Source: Halorhabdus sp. CBA1104 (GTDB taxonomy: Archaea; Halobacteriota; Halobacteria; Halobacteriales; Haloarculaceae). From it: DNA of 64,000 nucleotides. The notes beneath the pieces were generated by a model that saw only the letters and a program-made list of their open reading frames with translations, was not told where the DNA came from and did no database searches. The stretch lies in assembly GCF_009690625.1 (NCBI RefSeq), contig NZ_CP033878.1, positions 2,108,001-2,172,000 of the forward strand, written 5' to 3'. The translations under genes were made by a program, and so were the position numbers. Positions 1 through 9,088 of the stretch are shown here, in pieces (position 1 is the first letter of the stretch; the number at the start of each line of letters is the position of its first letter).

Positions 1-2438
1 GAGTGATACGGAACCGAGATACGCAGCGGTTTCGTCTCGTCGAGCAACTGGCGCAGTTCCTCGAATTCGAAATTGTGTTGGGCGTTCCGTATCGCTTCCG
101 CCCGCTCCCGTTCAGCAGGCGTGCGACTGACGACGATCTCTGCCGAAAGCTGTTCGTCGATGAGCGAAACGGTCCCGAGTTCTTTCGCTTTCGCGTCGTC
201 AACCCAGTCGGCGTACGTTTGCTTCCCGACATCCTTGTCCTCTCGTAACCGTTCGAAATACCGCTCGACGCCTCTTCGAGCCACGTCAGTCTCGGAAAGC
301 GACCCGGATTCGTCCCGGATCTGACGGAGCGTATCTGCGACGGTGGGAAGCAGCGTCGTCCCGCGATTGTAGACGGCTTCGGCCGGCGTCTTCGACTGCT
401 CGTCGGGCACGTCGAGCCACCAGACAGTGACGACTCCCTGTTCGCGCTCGAACGAACGGTTACACCGGCCGGCTGCCTGAACGATACTGTCGATCGGAGC
501 GAGGTCGCGAAACACGCGATCGAAGCTGATGTCGACGCCGGCCTCGACGAGTTGCGTCGAGATCGTAAGCGTTGGATGGCCCCGTTCGGTGAGCGCTTTC
601 GCCGTCTCGATCAACGTGAGGCGATCTGCTGGTCGAAGTCGAGTCGACAGGTGAAGGAGTGCATTGTCGTCGGTCGCTGCAACGTTTTTCGCGATCTCTA
701 CAGGATCAACATCCTCAACTGTCCCCTGGTTCTGTAGTTCGTCGTCGTAAAGGCGACCAACATCGACAAAGCCATCGTCGCCGACCTGCTCTGTGAGTTC
801 TCGCGCACTGTCGATGGTGTTGCAAACGGCGAGCGTAGTTTGTCCCGATTCGACGACTTCACGGAGTTCGTTGGCAGCTGCTGCGTAGGGTTTCGGCTCG
901 CTCTGAGACTCGATATACCGCTCGGTCGATTCGTCGAGAGCGTAGGAGACGCGACGAACGACTTCGAAATATCGGTCCGGGTCGTCCACGAGTTCGAATT
1001 CGTCCTCGAACAGTCGTGGCTGTGTGGCGGTCATCGCAATCACCGTCGCGTCGTACTGCTCGGTGAGGACATCCACGAGCCGTGGAACGAGTTTCCACCA
1101 GTCCAGCGGGAGGCTCTGTGGCTCGTCGAGGACGACGACGGCGTCCCGGAGTGCCGGGAGTTTCATCGACTGCCTGTTTTGCGGTCCGGCCAGACTCTCG
1201 AACAACTGGACGAACGTCGTGACAGTTAGGCCCGCCCGCCAGCTTTCACCGAGCATCCCTGCGATGTCGTCGTTCCGATCGGCATCGTCGGCGGACTGAT
1301 CGTCGATATCGCGAATCGTCGTCTCGGCGAGATGGTGATGGGCAGTGAAGAGTCGTCCTGCCGTGTCGGTCTCATAGATCTCTTCGATCTCGTCGACGAC
1401 CTGATCGATGATGCTCGTAAACGGAAGCGCATACACCACGCGATCGCCATCAAGGGCGTCCCTGAGTGCGAATGCGGCCGACAATCCGGTCAGCGTCTTG
1501 CCCATTCCTGTCGGGAGCGTGAGTGTCCCAATGCCCCCACCACTCTCGGCGAACGACGCCACGTTGTCGAGTACATCTTTCCGGGCTTCCGATCGATGGA
1601 AGTTCAGGCGCTCGGTTTTCGTCCCGTCCGTGTCGGCTGTAACGCCAGCCTCCAGATCCTCGATATACTCGGACAGCGTCTCGAATCCCGGTTGTCTGGG
1701 TGCGTACGTCTCCGATTCGTTCGCTGCACCGGCGGCACTGGTTTTGTCTGCGAGTACGAGTGCACTCCAGCACTGCAAGACGAGCCCGTAGCACGACGAG
1801 GAGAGTGTATCCGGGTCGACGCCGCGACCGGCCGTCTCCGTTCCCACCGTTTCTTCGATCTCACTCAGTAGCGACCCCGACTGATATTTTCGTACGAACG
1901 ATTCCCAGCCCTCGGCACTACCAGTCGCGCTCTCGAACACCTTCTTTGCGAGATCCGGGACATTGTCGTAGATGTCCTTGATCTGTTTGAGTACCACCGT
2001 TTGACGCTTTTCCACGCTGTTCTGTCTCGAAGCGCCGTCTCGTCGGTGTGTTCGATCGACGACGTACTCCGCAACGTTCGGGAGGTTGCCGTGGTGTTTT
2101 GCCACGGCGACGAAGCCCGCCAGACACGTTTCGGTGTCGAACCCCTGCGTGTCGAGGGCATGGTATGCCGCGAACGACCCGATCGGGGCGTGATGCCGAA
2201 GCATCGGCGGGTCAGCGTCGTGGTCTTTGAGGAGATACTCTTGGAAGTAGGTCGTCGCTTTCCCGAAGTCGTGAACCCAGGCCAGCGTTTCGACGACAGA
2301 TCGCAGTGATTCGTCGGTCGGGGTGGTCGCATCGTCAGGGACGACGTGTACCACGCGGTCGGCGACGTCGGAAAGATGGGCTTCGAGTGCGACCCCTTCA
2401 CGCCCGTCCTCGGGCGGATGGGAATACGGTTCTGCCAT
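1..2438 (-). CDS. cas3: CRISPR-associated helicase-nuclease Cas3 (type I-B), partial
   Basis: Cas3 unwinds and degrades foreign DNA after Cascade binds its target. The frame is open without a stop from the ATG at 2438 to base 1, so about 812 codons are visible and the C-terminus is outside the window. An N-terminal HD nuclease comes first: H21, H56-D57 in WVHDFGK, H82-H83, H115-H116 in AKHHG. The helicase follows: Walker A TLPTGMGKT at residues 307-315, motif II reading DEPQ (VVLDEPQSLP) instead of the usual DEAH, motif III-like TATQP, and AGRCNR near motif VI. The start codon follows the cas5 stop with no gap (TGAATG), so translation is probably coupled. It is the last visible gene of a five-gene minus-strand operon. 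Identity is firm; only the end is unseen. Confidence 0.95.
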   Translation of the reverse strand, partial: MAEPYSHPPEDGREGVALEAHLSDVADRVVHVVPDDATTPTDESLRSVVETLAWVHDFGKATTYFQEYLLKDHDADPPMLRHHAPIGSFAAYHALDTQGFDTETCLAGFVAVAKHHGNLPNVAEYVVDRTHRRDGASRQNSVEKRQTVVLKQIKDIYDNVPDLAKKVFESATGSAEGWESFVRKYQSGSLLSEIEETVGTETAGRGVDPDTLSSSCYGLVLQCWSALVLADKTSAAGAANESETYAPRQPGFETLSEYIEDLEAGVTADTDGTKTERLNFHRSEARKDVLDNVASFAESGGGIGTLTLPTGMGKTLTGLSAAFALRDALDGDRVVYALPFTSIIDQVVDEIEEIYETDTAGRLFTAHHHLAETTIRDIDDQSADDADRNDDIAGMLGESWRAGLTVTTFVQLFESLAGPQNRQSMKLPALRDAVVVLDEPQSLPLDWWKLVPRLVDVLTEQYDATVIAMTATQPRLFEDEFELVDDPDRYFEVVRRVSYALDESTERYIESQSEPKPYAAAANELREVVESGQTTLAVCNTIDSARELTEQVGDDGFVDVGRLYDDELQNQGTVEDVDPVEIAKNVAATDDNALLHLSTRLRPADRLTLIETAKALTERGHPTLTISTQLVEAGVDISFDRVFRDLAPIDSIVQAAGRCNRSFEREQGVVTVWWLDVPDEQSKTPAEAVYNRGTTLLPTVADTLRQIRDESGSLSETDVARRGVERYFERLREDKDVGKQTYADWVDDAKAKELGTVSLIDEQLSAEIVVSRTPAERERAEAIRNAQHNFEFEELRQLLDETKPLRISVPYH

Positions 2439-3248
2439 TCAGACGAACACCACGGTCCGGTCGTCCACTCGCGAGGTTTGTACGTCCCTGACCTGCAAGG
2501 GTTCTGCGTCGGGATTGTAAGTGTACGTAGTGTACTCAGTGGTCGTCCGTCCGCCCCCGTCGGACGTCATGAACGCCGGCGATTCCTCGATCTGGCAACG
2601 CGTTTCGGAATCGAGGACGACGTCGTCCATCGCGTCGGGCACAGCCGAGTCGACGCCGATGGTCCCGGAGGACGGGCCAGATTCGATATCGAACTCCCCG
2701 AGGTAGTCGATCTCGGCGAGATACTCGGAGAGACCGAGACTCGGGACGTAGTGGGACTTCCCGGCGGCCAGCGTTTCCCGAAACTGTTCGTACCACTCGT
2801 TGTCAGCGAGCGCAACGTCGATCCTGTAGGCAGGGTCGACGAGTACCTCGTAGTTGTGTTGCTGTCGGAGTTTCGTGGGATTGGGGAGTTTGATACTGAT
2901 CTTCCCACGTGGATTGAGTGAGGTGAGGTCACTGGCTGCCGTCGAGAGGGTGTTCATCGGCATGTTGACCGTCCGCAGTTCCTCGACGGGTTCGATGGCA
3001 ATCGCGGATACGTCCGGTCCGAACAGGTCGTAATACCCGTCCCGTTCGATGCCCAGCATCGCCGCGATCAACCCGGCGACCGTCGTTCGCGGTATGATTC
3101 GGTAGGTCTGTTTGACGATATTCCCCTCGACGCGTCGGAAGTGTCCCCACGGACCCCGAATCTCGAAGGACAGACAGCGATCCAAATCGCCGTCGCTCTC
3201 ACCGGGAATCCCGGCCCTCCGATTCGGCGATTCCTGATCCATGGTCAC
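2439..3248 (-). CDS. cas5: Cas5 (type I-B Cascade subunit)
   Basis: Cas5 caps the 5' handle of crRNA in the type I-B Cascade complex. The protein is about 269 residues. It carries the Cas5 N-terminal pattern: a glycine/aromatic strand (RGPWGHFRR), then PRTTVAGLIAAMLG, where the Pro-Arg-Thr-Thr plus Gly-Leu-Ile helix is typical of Cas5. The chosen GTG at 3248 overlaps the cas7 stop by four bases (GTGA). An ATG at 3242 (MDQES) is equally possible and would shorten it by two residues. It sits between cas7 and cas3, directly abutting cas3, as expected for haloarchaeal subtype I-B. Confidence 0.9.
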   Translation of the reverse strand: MTMDQESPNRRAGIPGESDGDLDRCLSFEIRGPWGHFRRVEGNIVKQTYRIIPRTTVAGLIAAMLGIERDGYYDLFGPDVSAIAIEPVEELRTVNMPMNTLSTAASDLTSLNPRGKISIKLPNPTKLRQQHNYEVLVDPAYRIDVALADNEWYEQFRETLAAGKSHYVPSLGLSEYLAEIDYLGEFDIESGPSSGTIGVDSAVPDAMDDVVLDSETRCQIEESPAFMTSDGGGRTTTEYTTYTYNPDAEPLQVRDVQTSRVDDRTVVFV

Positions 3249-4324
3249 TCGCCAGTGTTCTGTGGCAGCGTTTCAGGGTACTCGTCGTAGATATCGACGA
3301 CATCGACTCGGTCCGCTCCGACTGCCGTTCGAAGCGCGTCGTACAGGAGGTCCGGCCCACCGCTGTCGGTCCCGTGAGAAACCTTCAGGACATCGCTCGC
3401 CACGACTCGAATGCGTTCGATCTGGTTGCTGGCATTCGAGATCCGATCCACGAAATCATCGATGTCCAGCGTGAGATCGCGGATGTTTCGGAGTTCGTCG
3501 TGGTCCTTCGAGGCCTCGTCGTCGAGGGTGAGATCCTTGTCCAGGCCGCCGAGATGATAGCTCTCCTCCCCGTATTCGACCCGACAGTAGAGACGTGGCT
3601 CCTGGCCGACTTTGCTCCGACTGATGGTCTGGTTCTTGATCGCCCGCCAGCAGAGCGTATCGAGACGCTCTACGTCCGCTCGCGTGAGATTTGTATCGGC
3701 GGCCCCGTGTTCGTCGACGAGTCCGTGGAATCGGATGAGCCCGTACTGGATGCGGTGGTCGTCGAGGTCGAATCCACCCTGTTCTTTCCCTTCCTGAGTG
3801 GCGATAACGCTCGTGAGACTGTCGTATTCCTCGTTTTCGTTGACAGCGTGGATCGACTTGCCTGGCGAAAACTGGACTGGACCAGTGAAGTGGTCCGGGA
3901 GGTGTTTCGCGTAGGCGTTGTCCGTATCGACGGACATCGTCGCTCCGAAGTACCGCACGTCTGCACTCTCTTCGAGGTACTCTCCGAAGACATCGTCTCG
4001 GAACTGCGCCGCTTCCTCGTCGTCATCGAGGTCGTAATCGTCGGGATCGACGGCCTTCAGCCGGTCTTCGAGGAGTTCTGCGCGCGTGTACTGCTCGCCC
4101 TCGTCTTGCACGTTCCGGATGTAGACGCCGTGACCGTCGTCGTCCAACTGGTCGCGAAGATACCGCTTCAGCCGAACGTCCGTGACGATAGCCTGTTGGG
4201 TCTGGGGATCGATACGCGGCCTGTTCGATCCGCTCAGTGGATTGCCGTTTGGGTTTGCGTCGACGGCATCGTACAGAAACACGATCTCGGAACGGTTCTC
4301 GACGGTCTGTGTGGATTCGCTCAT
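3245..4324 (-). CDS. cas7: Cas7 (Csh2-type) Cascade backbone protein
   Basis: Cas7 polymerises along the crRNA spacer and forms the backbone of Cascade. The protein is 359 residues. The N-terminus has the Csh2 signature: a beta strand followed by YDAVDANPNGNP, then PRID and TDVRLKRYLRD, the RAMP-type RNA-binding core. The centre is acidic (residues about 95-115), typical of halophiles. It starts one base after the cas8b stop and its own stop overlaps the presumed cas5 GTG, so the operon is tightly packed. The length is usual for the family. Confidence 0.94.
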   Translation of the reverse strand: MSESTQTVENRSEIVFLYDAVDANPNGNPLSGSNRPRIDPQTQQAIVTDVRLKRYLRDQLDDDGHGVYIRNVQDEGEQYTRAELLEDRLKAVDPDDYDLDDDEEAAQFRDDVFGEYLEESADVRYFGATMSVDTDNAYAKHLPDHFTGPVQFSPGKSIHAVNENEEYDSLTSVIATQEGKEQGGFDLDDHRIQYGLIRFHGLVDEHGAADTNLTRADVERLDTLCWRAIKNQTISRSKVGQEPRLYCRVEYGEESYHLGGLDKDLTLDDEASKDHDELRNIRDLTLDIDDFVDRISNASNQIERIRVVASDVLKVSHGTDSGGPDLLYDALRTAVGADRVDVVDIYDEYPETLPQNTGE

Positions 4325-4325
4325 G

Positions 4326-6497
4326 TTAGATGTCCTCTTCGGTGTCGTCAGCTTGATTGTCCCATTCGGGATGGTCGTTCAATCCGTACGTCACGCCAAG
4401 GGCGTAGTAGAACCGGAGGTCCTCGGTATCGATGTCCCAGTCGTCTGGGTCGGGCTTGACGATCGTCTTCCGCAGTTCTTCGACCACGTGTTCGAATTTC
4501 GTGCCCGGGAAACTGCCGCCGCTTTTCTTCTCCTGACGGGTGTAGGTGAGCGTCTTGCCGATCGCTTCGCGTGTGACTTTCTTCACCCGGGATTGCGTGA
4601 TCGACTTCACCGGGAACTGATCGACGAGCGTCGTCGACCGATCTTCGCTGTACTCCTGATAGCTCCCGACCTCCCCGACGAGAGCACCGAGCATGAACGC
4701 GCCTCGACGCTGGTTTCTGACCGATTGGCGGTGCTCTGCGTCCGCCTCATCGAGCACTTCGTCAGCATTTGACGTTCGCGCGATCGCAGGCGTGTCTTCG
4801 ATGAACGATTCGAGTTTCGGTGCGGCGGGATGGCCGCCGTCTGGGATGATTTGAATGTCTTCGAGTGATTCCATTATGTCTACCTCGTAGTCTGGTTCGA
4901 TCGTGATCGGTCGCTTCCCTGGGTCGTCGGTCGTCAGGAGATCGAGTGTCTCGGTCGCCAGAGCGCACAGTTGGGCGAACTGTGAGGCGACTCGGAACGA
5001 CGGAAATCCCTCAAGGTCATCGTCGTCTTCGTCAGCGATGATCCGGTCGACGTACTCCGAGAGGAGCGTCTCGACGGCGATGGCATCCCCGCCGAGAACG
5101 CTGACGAGCGCCTCGATCCGTGGGTCGTCGGCGTCGGCTTCCTCGTCGTCACGCTCGGCAAACGTCTGGTAGAAGTACCACCCCGACGAGACGGAGTGGA
5201 GTGCTTCGTCGTCTGCTGTCAGCAGTCCCCAGTTCTCGTTGGTCGGAAGCGGCGCACTCCAGTCCGTGTCGGTGTTGAACGCCGAGGTGTCGCTGACGAT
5301 CCGATTGTGATGTCTGGCGAGATCCCGGGGATAGAGTAGCCGCCCGTTCAGTGTCTCACCGAAGACGTCGTAGCGAGACATCTGGTGTGGCATGACTGCC
5401 GAGACGTAGAATCGGAGCGCCGTGTCGTCTTGGTCCTGGAAGTCCTCGCAGGCCTTCTCGACTGGCGTCAGGTCGTCATCCTCTGTTGTGGCCTGGTACA
5501 GCAGATTGTACAACTCGTAGATCTCCTCGGTCGATGCCCGACCGAAGAAGTACGGCAGGTAGTACACCTTCGCTCCGAAGGTTGGGTATTTACAGGCCTC
5601 GACGAACGTCTCGGCGTTCATCACCGTCACTGCCGCGTCTTCGGAGATGGAATGGGTTCGCCAGGCTTCCTCGATATCGAGGCCAGGGAACTTCTCCAGT
5701 TGCTTGCCCAGGAAGTAGTTCTGCGGGTCTTCGGACGTGCCGACAGTCCGTGTTCGCTGTCCGGTGACGAGATCGGTCGCCTCGCCCGAGGAATCGTCGG
5801 CCTTGTTCTTCGTGACGAGTTTCGAGAGCTTGCGCTGGCGCATCGCCTCCTTGAACACGTCGAGATCACCGGGCCACTGGTATTCACCGTCGGGCTCGGT
5901 TTTGACCCGTACAGTGAGCAGTGCAGTCGTCGACTCGCCGCCGAGTTTGGTGGTGAGTTCGTCCTCGATACGGTCGAGTGCGTCATCGTCTTCGCCGAGT
6001 GTCGCTAGCGCCTCGACGATCCAGCCGTCCTCGTGGTCGCCTGAAGCCTCCTGGACGACCGGATCGGTCGCCCATTTCGTGAGGCGCTCTTTCGCGTAGC
6101 GGGCGAGTTTCTCGGGGTCGCTGTTCCGGCCCGCCTGGTGGGTGATACTGTGATCGATGCCCGCTGCAGCCGGATACTTGCAGTGGCCCACGCGTTCGAC
6201 CAGGTCGGCACTGTAGCGGGTGACCTCGATGGGACCGCTACCGTCCGTGGCGAGGACTGGTTGCTCACCGCTTAGATCCACGCGGACGACGATCAGGCTG
6301 TCGTCGGTGTCGATGAGATCGCCCGCTTCGTCCGGCGTGAGATAGGGGCCGTATGTCCCACCGCCCGCCGTCGCGAGCGTGTAAAGTTTTCCGTAGAGGT
6401 ACTGTATCGTCCGGAGCGACGTGATCGGCGTGTCCGGAAGCTCGTCGTCCAGTCGCTCCGGTGGGTACTCCTCGCGAAATTCATCAGGCGAAAGCAT
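4326..6497 (-). CDS. cas8b: Cas8b (Csh1-type) Cascade large subunit
   Basis: Cas8b is the large subunit of type I-B Cascade and helps PAM recognition and R-loop formation. At 723 residues it has the length expected of the Csh1 group. Recognition rests on position between cas6 and cas7, on the N-terminal helix pattern (TSLRTIQYLYGKLYTLA) and on overall resemblance to haloarchaeal Csh1. Cas8 proteins are poorly conserved, and I see no catalytic motif. The start overlaps the 3' end of cas6 by 14 bases. A long acidic stretch near residues 480-500 (IIADEDDDDLEG) fits a haloarchaeal host. Confidence 0.88.
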   Translation of the reverse strand: MLSPDEFREEYPPERLDDELPDTPITSLRTIQYLYGKLYTLATAGGGTYGPYLTPDEAGDLIDTDDSLIVVRVDLSGEQPVLATDGSGPIEVTRYSADLVERVGHCKYPAAAGIDHSITHQAGRNSDPEKLARYAKERLTKWATDPVVQEASGDHEDGWIVEALATLGEDDDALDRIEDELTTKLGGESTTALLTVRVKTEPDGEYQWPGDLDVFKEAMRQRKLSKLVTKNKADDSSGEATDLVTGQRTRTVGTSEDPQNYFLGKQLEKFPGLDIEEAWRTHSISEDAAVTVMNAETFVEACKYPTFGAKVYYLPYFFGRASTEEIYELYNLLYQATTEDDDLTPVEKACEDFQDQDDTALRFYVSAVMPHQMSRYDVFGETLNGRLLYPRDLARHHNRIVSDTSAFNTDTDWSAPLPTNENWGLLTADDEALHSVSSGWYFYQTFAERDDEEADADDPRIEALVSVLGGDAIAVETLLSEYVDRIIADEDDDDLEGFPSFRVASQFAQLCALATETLDLLTTDDPGKRPITIEPDYEVDIMESLEDIQIIPDGGHPAAPKLESFIEDTPAIARTSNADEVLDEADAEHRQSVRNQRRGAFMLGALVGEVGSYQEYSEDRSTTLVDQFPVKSITQSRVKKVTREAIGKTLTYTRQEKKSGGSFPGTKFEHVVEELRKTIVKPDPDDWDIDTEDLRFYYALGVTYGLNDHPEWDNQADDTEEDI

Positions 6498-7296
6498 TCT
6501 CGCCCTCCAGTTCCGTCTCGCCTGTTTCTGTCTTGTCGACGATGTTCACGAACCCGAACCCGAGCGAATTCCGTTCGCCGATCCCGACATCCAACAGCAG
6601 GTTCAAGTGCCGTCGATGGTCGTCGTCCCGAACAGTATACTCGAAGCGCCACTTGCTCAACACCCACGTCTCGGTCTCGCCAGTCGTCGGCGTCACCGGA
6701 ATGGCGAACGTCTTGATGAGTTCGTAGCCGTCGAACAACTCGCCGTCGACTTCGCTCGGTCCGGGCAGATAGTCCGGACAGAACAGATCGTGTTTCTTGT
6801 CCAGATTCGCCTCGATCTGGTTGCGGAACGGCTCCATCGAATGCTCGGGCCGCCAGAACTCAGCCTCGTCGTGCTCGGTGTCGATCCCGTACTCCGCGAA
6901 ACGCCAGGGCGGAATCCGAACCAACACGCCGGTTCCAGTCGAAATGGTCCCGTTCGTTCCGGGCTCGCCGACATCGGGCGAGAGTGGCGTAAGCTCCTCG
7001 ACGGTGAATGGCATCTCGCCGATATTCAACTCGGGGTCGTCCTTCAGATCGGCGGCGACGTGGGCGAGTAGCTCTTCCTCCGGCGAGGCGACGAGTAGCG
7101 TCCGTTCGTCACCTTCCTCCATGTCGCCCGGCGGAAACGGGTTCGAGTACGTAAACGCCTTCGGGCGGTTCTCGTCGTGACTGTCTTCGTACTCCGTCCC
7201 ATCGAGCGCTCCCCAGAGTCGCCCGCGGAGTTTGTGATGATACGCGTTGTCATAAGCCGCGTCGGCTCGTGCCCGCAAGCGGGCCAGAACACGCAT
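6484..7296 (-). CDS. cas6: Cas6 crRNA-processing endoribonuclease
   Basis: Cas6 cuts the pre-crRNA within repeats to give mature crRNAs. The protein is 270 residues. Two histidines at positions 20-21 (AYHHKLRG) lie where the Cas6 catalytic histidine is expected, and the C-terminus has the glycine-rich loop GIGERNSLGFG (residues about 238-248). It is the first gene of the operon and overlaps cas8b by 14 bases. Upstream 167 bases hold no gene; a weak TATA-like ttattac lies about 65 bases upstream of the start on the minus strand. I saw no CRISPR repeat next to it. Confidence 0.92.
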   Translation of the reverse strand: MRVLARLRARADAAYDNAYHHKLRGRLWGALDGTEYEDSHDENRPKAFTYSNPFPPGDMEEGDERTLLVASPEEELLAHVAADLKDDPELNIGEMPFTVEELTPLSPDVGEPGTNGTISTGTGVLVRIPPWRFAEYGIDTEHDEAEFWRPEHSMEPFRNQIEANLDKKHDLFCPDYLPGPSEVDGELFDGYELIKTFAIPVTPTTGETETWVLSKWRFEYTVRDDDHRRHLNLLLDVGIGERNSLGFGFVNIVDKTETGETELEGENAFA

Positions 7297-7463
7297 CCAG
7301 AGTCACCCTACCTCGCGTCGGTTAGTTGTCAGCATTGCGCCCTCGAAATCAGACGGCTCTGTAATAAGGTTCATTGTATCAAGGTGAAAGTGAAGCCCTT
7401 AAGAGACAAGGTTTCGCCCGTCACCGCGACCTTTAGGGCGATCCACGACCGAGACCAGTCATC

Positions 7464-8219
7464 GTGCGCGTCGAAGCAAGTTTCATCCCGGTCGAGGGCG
7501 TCGGCGAGCAGACCGAGCGATCGCTGTGGGAACAGGGGATCACCCATTGGGACGAGTTCGAACCGGACGCCGTCGGCGCAACCACCGCCGACCGCATCGA
7601 GGCGTTCATCGAGGACGCCCGCAAGCGCCTGGCCGAGCGTGACAGCCACTACTTCGGCCGGCAGTTCCCCAGCCAGGCCCAGTGGCGACTCTACGAGACC
7701 TTCGAAGAGTCGGCGGCCTTTTTCGACATCGAGACGACGGGGCTGGATCAACGCCACGACGCGGTAACGACCGTCAGCGTCCGCCAGGGCGGCGAGACGA
7801 CCACGTTCGTCCGCGATCGGGACCTCACGGCCCAGCGCCTCCGGAAAACCTTCACGGACGCCGACCTGCTGGTTTCGTTCAACGGCAAGCGCTTCGACGT
7901 GCCATTCTTAGAGCAGTCGTTCGACCTCGACGGTGTGCTCGATCGACCACATCTCGATCTCATGTATCCCTGTCGGCGACTCGACCTGACGGGCGGACTG
8001 AAACAGATCGAGAAAGACGTCGGTATCCAGCGCGACCGGCCGGACCTCTCGGGAAAGGACGCCGTTCGGCTGTGGAACGACTACCAGCGTGGTGACGAGG
8101 GCGCCTTGGAGACACTCGTCGGCTACAACCGCGAGGATGTCGATCATCTCCAGACCGTCGCCGATCGGGTCGTCACCAGACTTCACGAGCGAACGGTGCC
8201 CGACGGTTGTGGACTCTGA
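7464..8219 (+). CDS. Ribonuclease H-like (DEDD exonuclease, YprB-type) protein
   Basis: This is a predicted 3'-5' exonuclease of the RNase H-like fold, 251 residues. An N-terminal segment (about 1-50) resembles a helix-hairpin-helix, with the spacing of VEGVGEQTERSLWEQGI. The nuclease core follows: FFDIETTGL (about residue 88, supplying the first Asp and Glu), LVSFNGKRFDVPF (about 135-148), HLDLMYPCRR, and GYNREDVDHL near the C-terminus supplying the last Asp. This arrangement matches PF13482-type proteins. The GTG start at 7464 is chosen because the conserved start is there and no ATG lies upstream in frame. The rhomboid gene abuts its stop on the other strand. Substrate is unknown. Confidence 0.85.
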   Translation: MRVEASFIPVEGVGEQTERSLWEQGITHWDEFEPDAVGATTADRIEAFIEDARKRLAERDSHYFGRQFPSQAQWRLYETFEESAAFFDIETTGLDQRHDAVTTVSVRQGGETTTFVRDRDLTAQRLRKTFTDADLLVSFNGKRFDVPFLEQSFDLDGVLDRPHLDLMYPCRRLDLTGGLKQIEKDVGIQRDRPDLSGKDAVRLWNDYQRGDEGALETLVGYNREDVDHLQTVADRVVTRLHERTVPDGCGL

Positions 8220-8834
8220 TTAGACGCGACGACGGTCACCGTCACGCGCGGTCGTCGACCCAGGACGCCGGAGGACGTGTGCCCGGCCGGCGAGCAGTCC
8301 CAACACGAGGCCCGTGAAGTGGGCGATCAGTGCCACCCGACGGCCCCGCGTCAGCCACGTGATCGCGAGGGCGACGCCGAGCACGACGACGATCGCCACG
8401 CGGGGGCTGACGGCCACCCGGCTGGCGATGGCATCAGTGAGCCGGTTGCCAGCAAGTACGTACCCGAACAGCCCGAAGATCGCACCGCTGGCCCCCAACA
8501 CCGGGATCTCGTTGCCGAGAACGTGGCCAACAGCGACCTCTGTACCGCCGGCGATCGCTCCGACGACGAAGAAGAACACGTAAAACCGCCAGGGCTCCGT
8601 CCGGCGTTCGAGGACGAGCCCGATCACGAACAGTCCGATGGCGTTCGTCGCGAGGTGCAGTGGACCGCCGTGGGCGAGGACGCTCGTCAGGAGGGTCCAG
8701 GGGCGCTCGGTCAGCGGCCAGGCGAGGGCGAACGCATCGGGAGAGCCACCGAACAGTCCCACGACAACTTGCAGGAGGAAGACAACGACGAGCACGCCGA
8801 TCAACGTCGTGGTCGGACTCGTGGCTCTGTCCAT
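8220..8834 (-). CDS. Rhomboid family intramembrane serine protease
   Basis: Rhomboids cleave transmembrane substrates inside the lipid bilayer. The 204-residue protein has about six hydrophobic segments. The catalytic serine is S116 in GASGAIFG and the catalytic histidine is H172 in ALIAHFTGLVLG. The conserved HLATN (H60, N64), which supports the oxyanion hole, is present. All key residues are intact, so it should be active. It ends right against the stop of the convergent nuclease gene. The C-terminal tail is basic (RRPGSTTARDGDRRR). Its substrate cannot be told from context. Confidence 0.93.
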   Translation of the reverse strand: MDRATSPTTTLIGVLVVVFLLQVVVGLFGGSPDAFALAWPLTERPWTLLTSVLAHGGPLHLATNAIGLFVIGLVLERRTEPWRFYVFFFVVGAIAGGTEVAVGHVLGNEIPVLGASGAIFGLFGYVLAGNRLTDAIASRVAVSPRVAIVVVLGVALAITWLTRGRRVALIAHFTGLVLGLLAGRAHVLRRPGSTTARDGDRRRV

Positions 8835-8875
8835 ACGCGAGTGTGGAGCCGAGCGATGAAAAACGGTCGGTCGGG

Positions 8876-9088
8876 TCAGTCGTTGTCGGAGGCGACCGAA
8901 TCAGTTTGTTCGCCACCGTCCGCTTGCAGGCGATCTTTGCCTTTCTGGCGGAGCTGTTCGAGCAGTCCCGAACAGGCGTCACACTCCGCACAGGTGGCCG
9001 TCGAGCAACTGACCGATGCGCCACAGCGGGGACACTGCATCCCGACGGCGGCGGGATCGAACTCGTACTCGCAAGTCGGACACTGCAT
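8876..9088 (-). CDS. Small zinc-ribbon protein coupled to feoB
   Basis: A 70-residue protein with three cysteine pairs: MQCPTC, MQCPRC, and a cluster CSTATCAECDAC, followed by a short helix and a polar tail. It probably binds one or two zinc or iron ions. The ATG at 9088 overlaps the feoB stop by one base (TGATG), which implies coupled translation. A longer reading frame starting at 9160 would lie inside feoB and is rejected. Bacterial feo operons often end in a small FeoC-like protein; this one has no visible similarity to FeoC, so a role as a Feo accessory is only inference from position. Confidence 0.8.
   Translation of the reverse strand: MQCPTCEYEFDPAAVGMQCPRCGASVSCSTATCAECDACSGLLEQLRQKGKDRLQADGGEQTDSVASDND

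Noticed and set aside
7297-7463. CRISPR array next to cas6
   Set aside because: No repeated unit of about 30 bases was seen; only a short gap with ordinary sequence.
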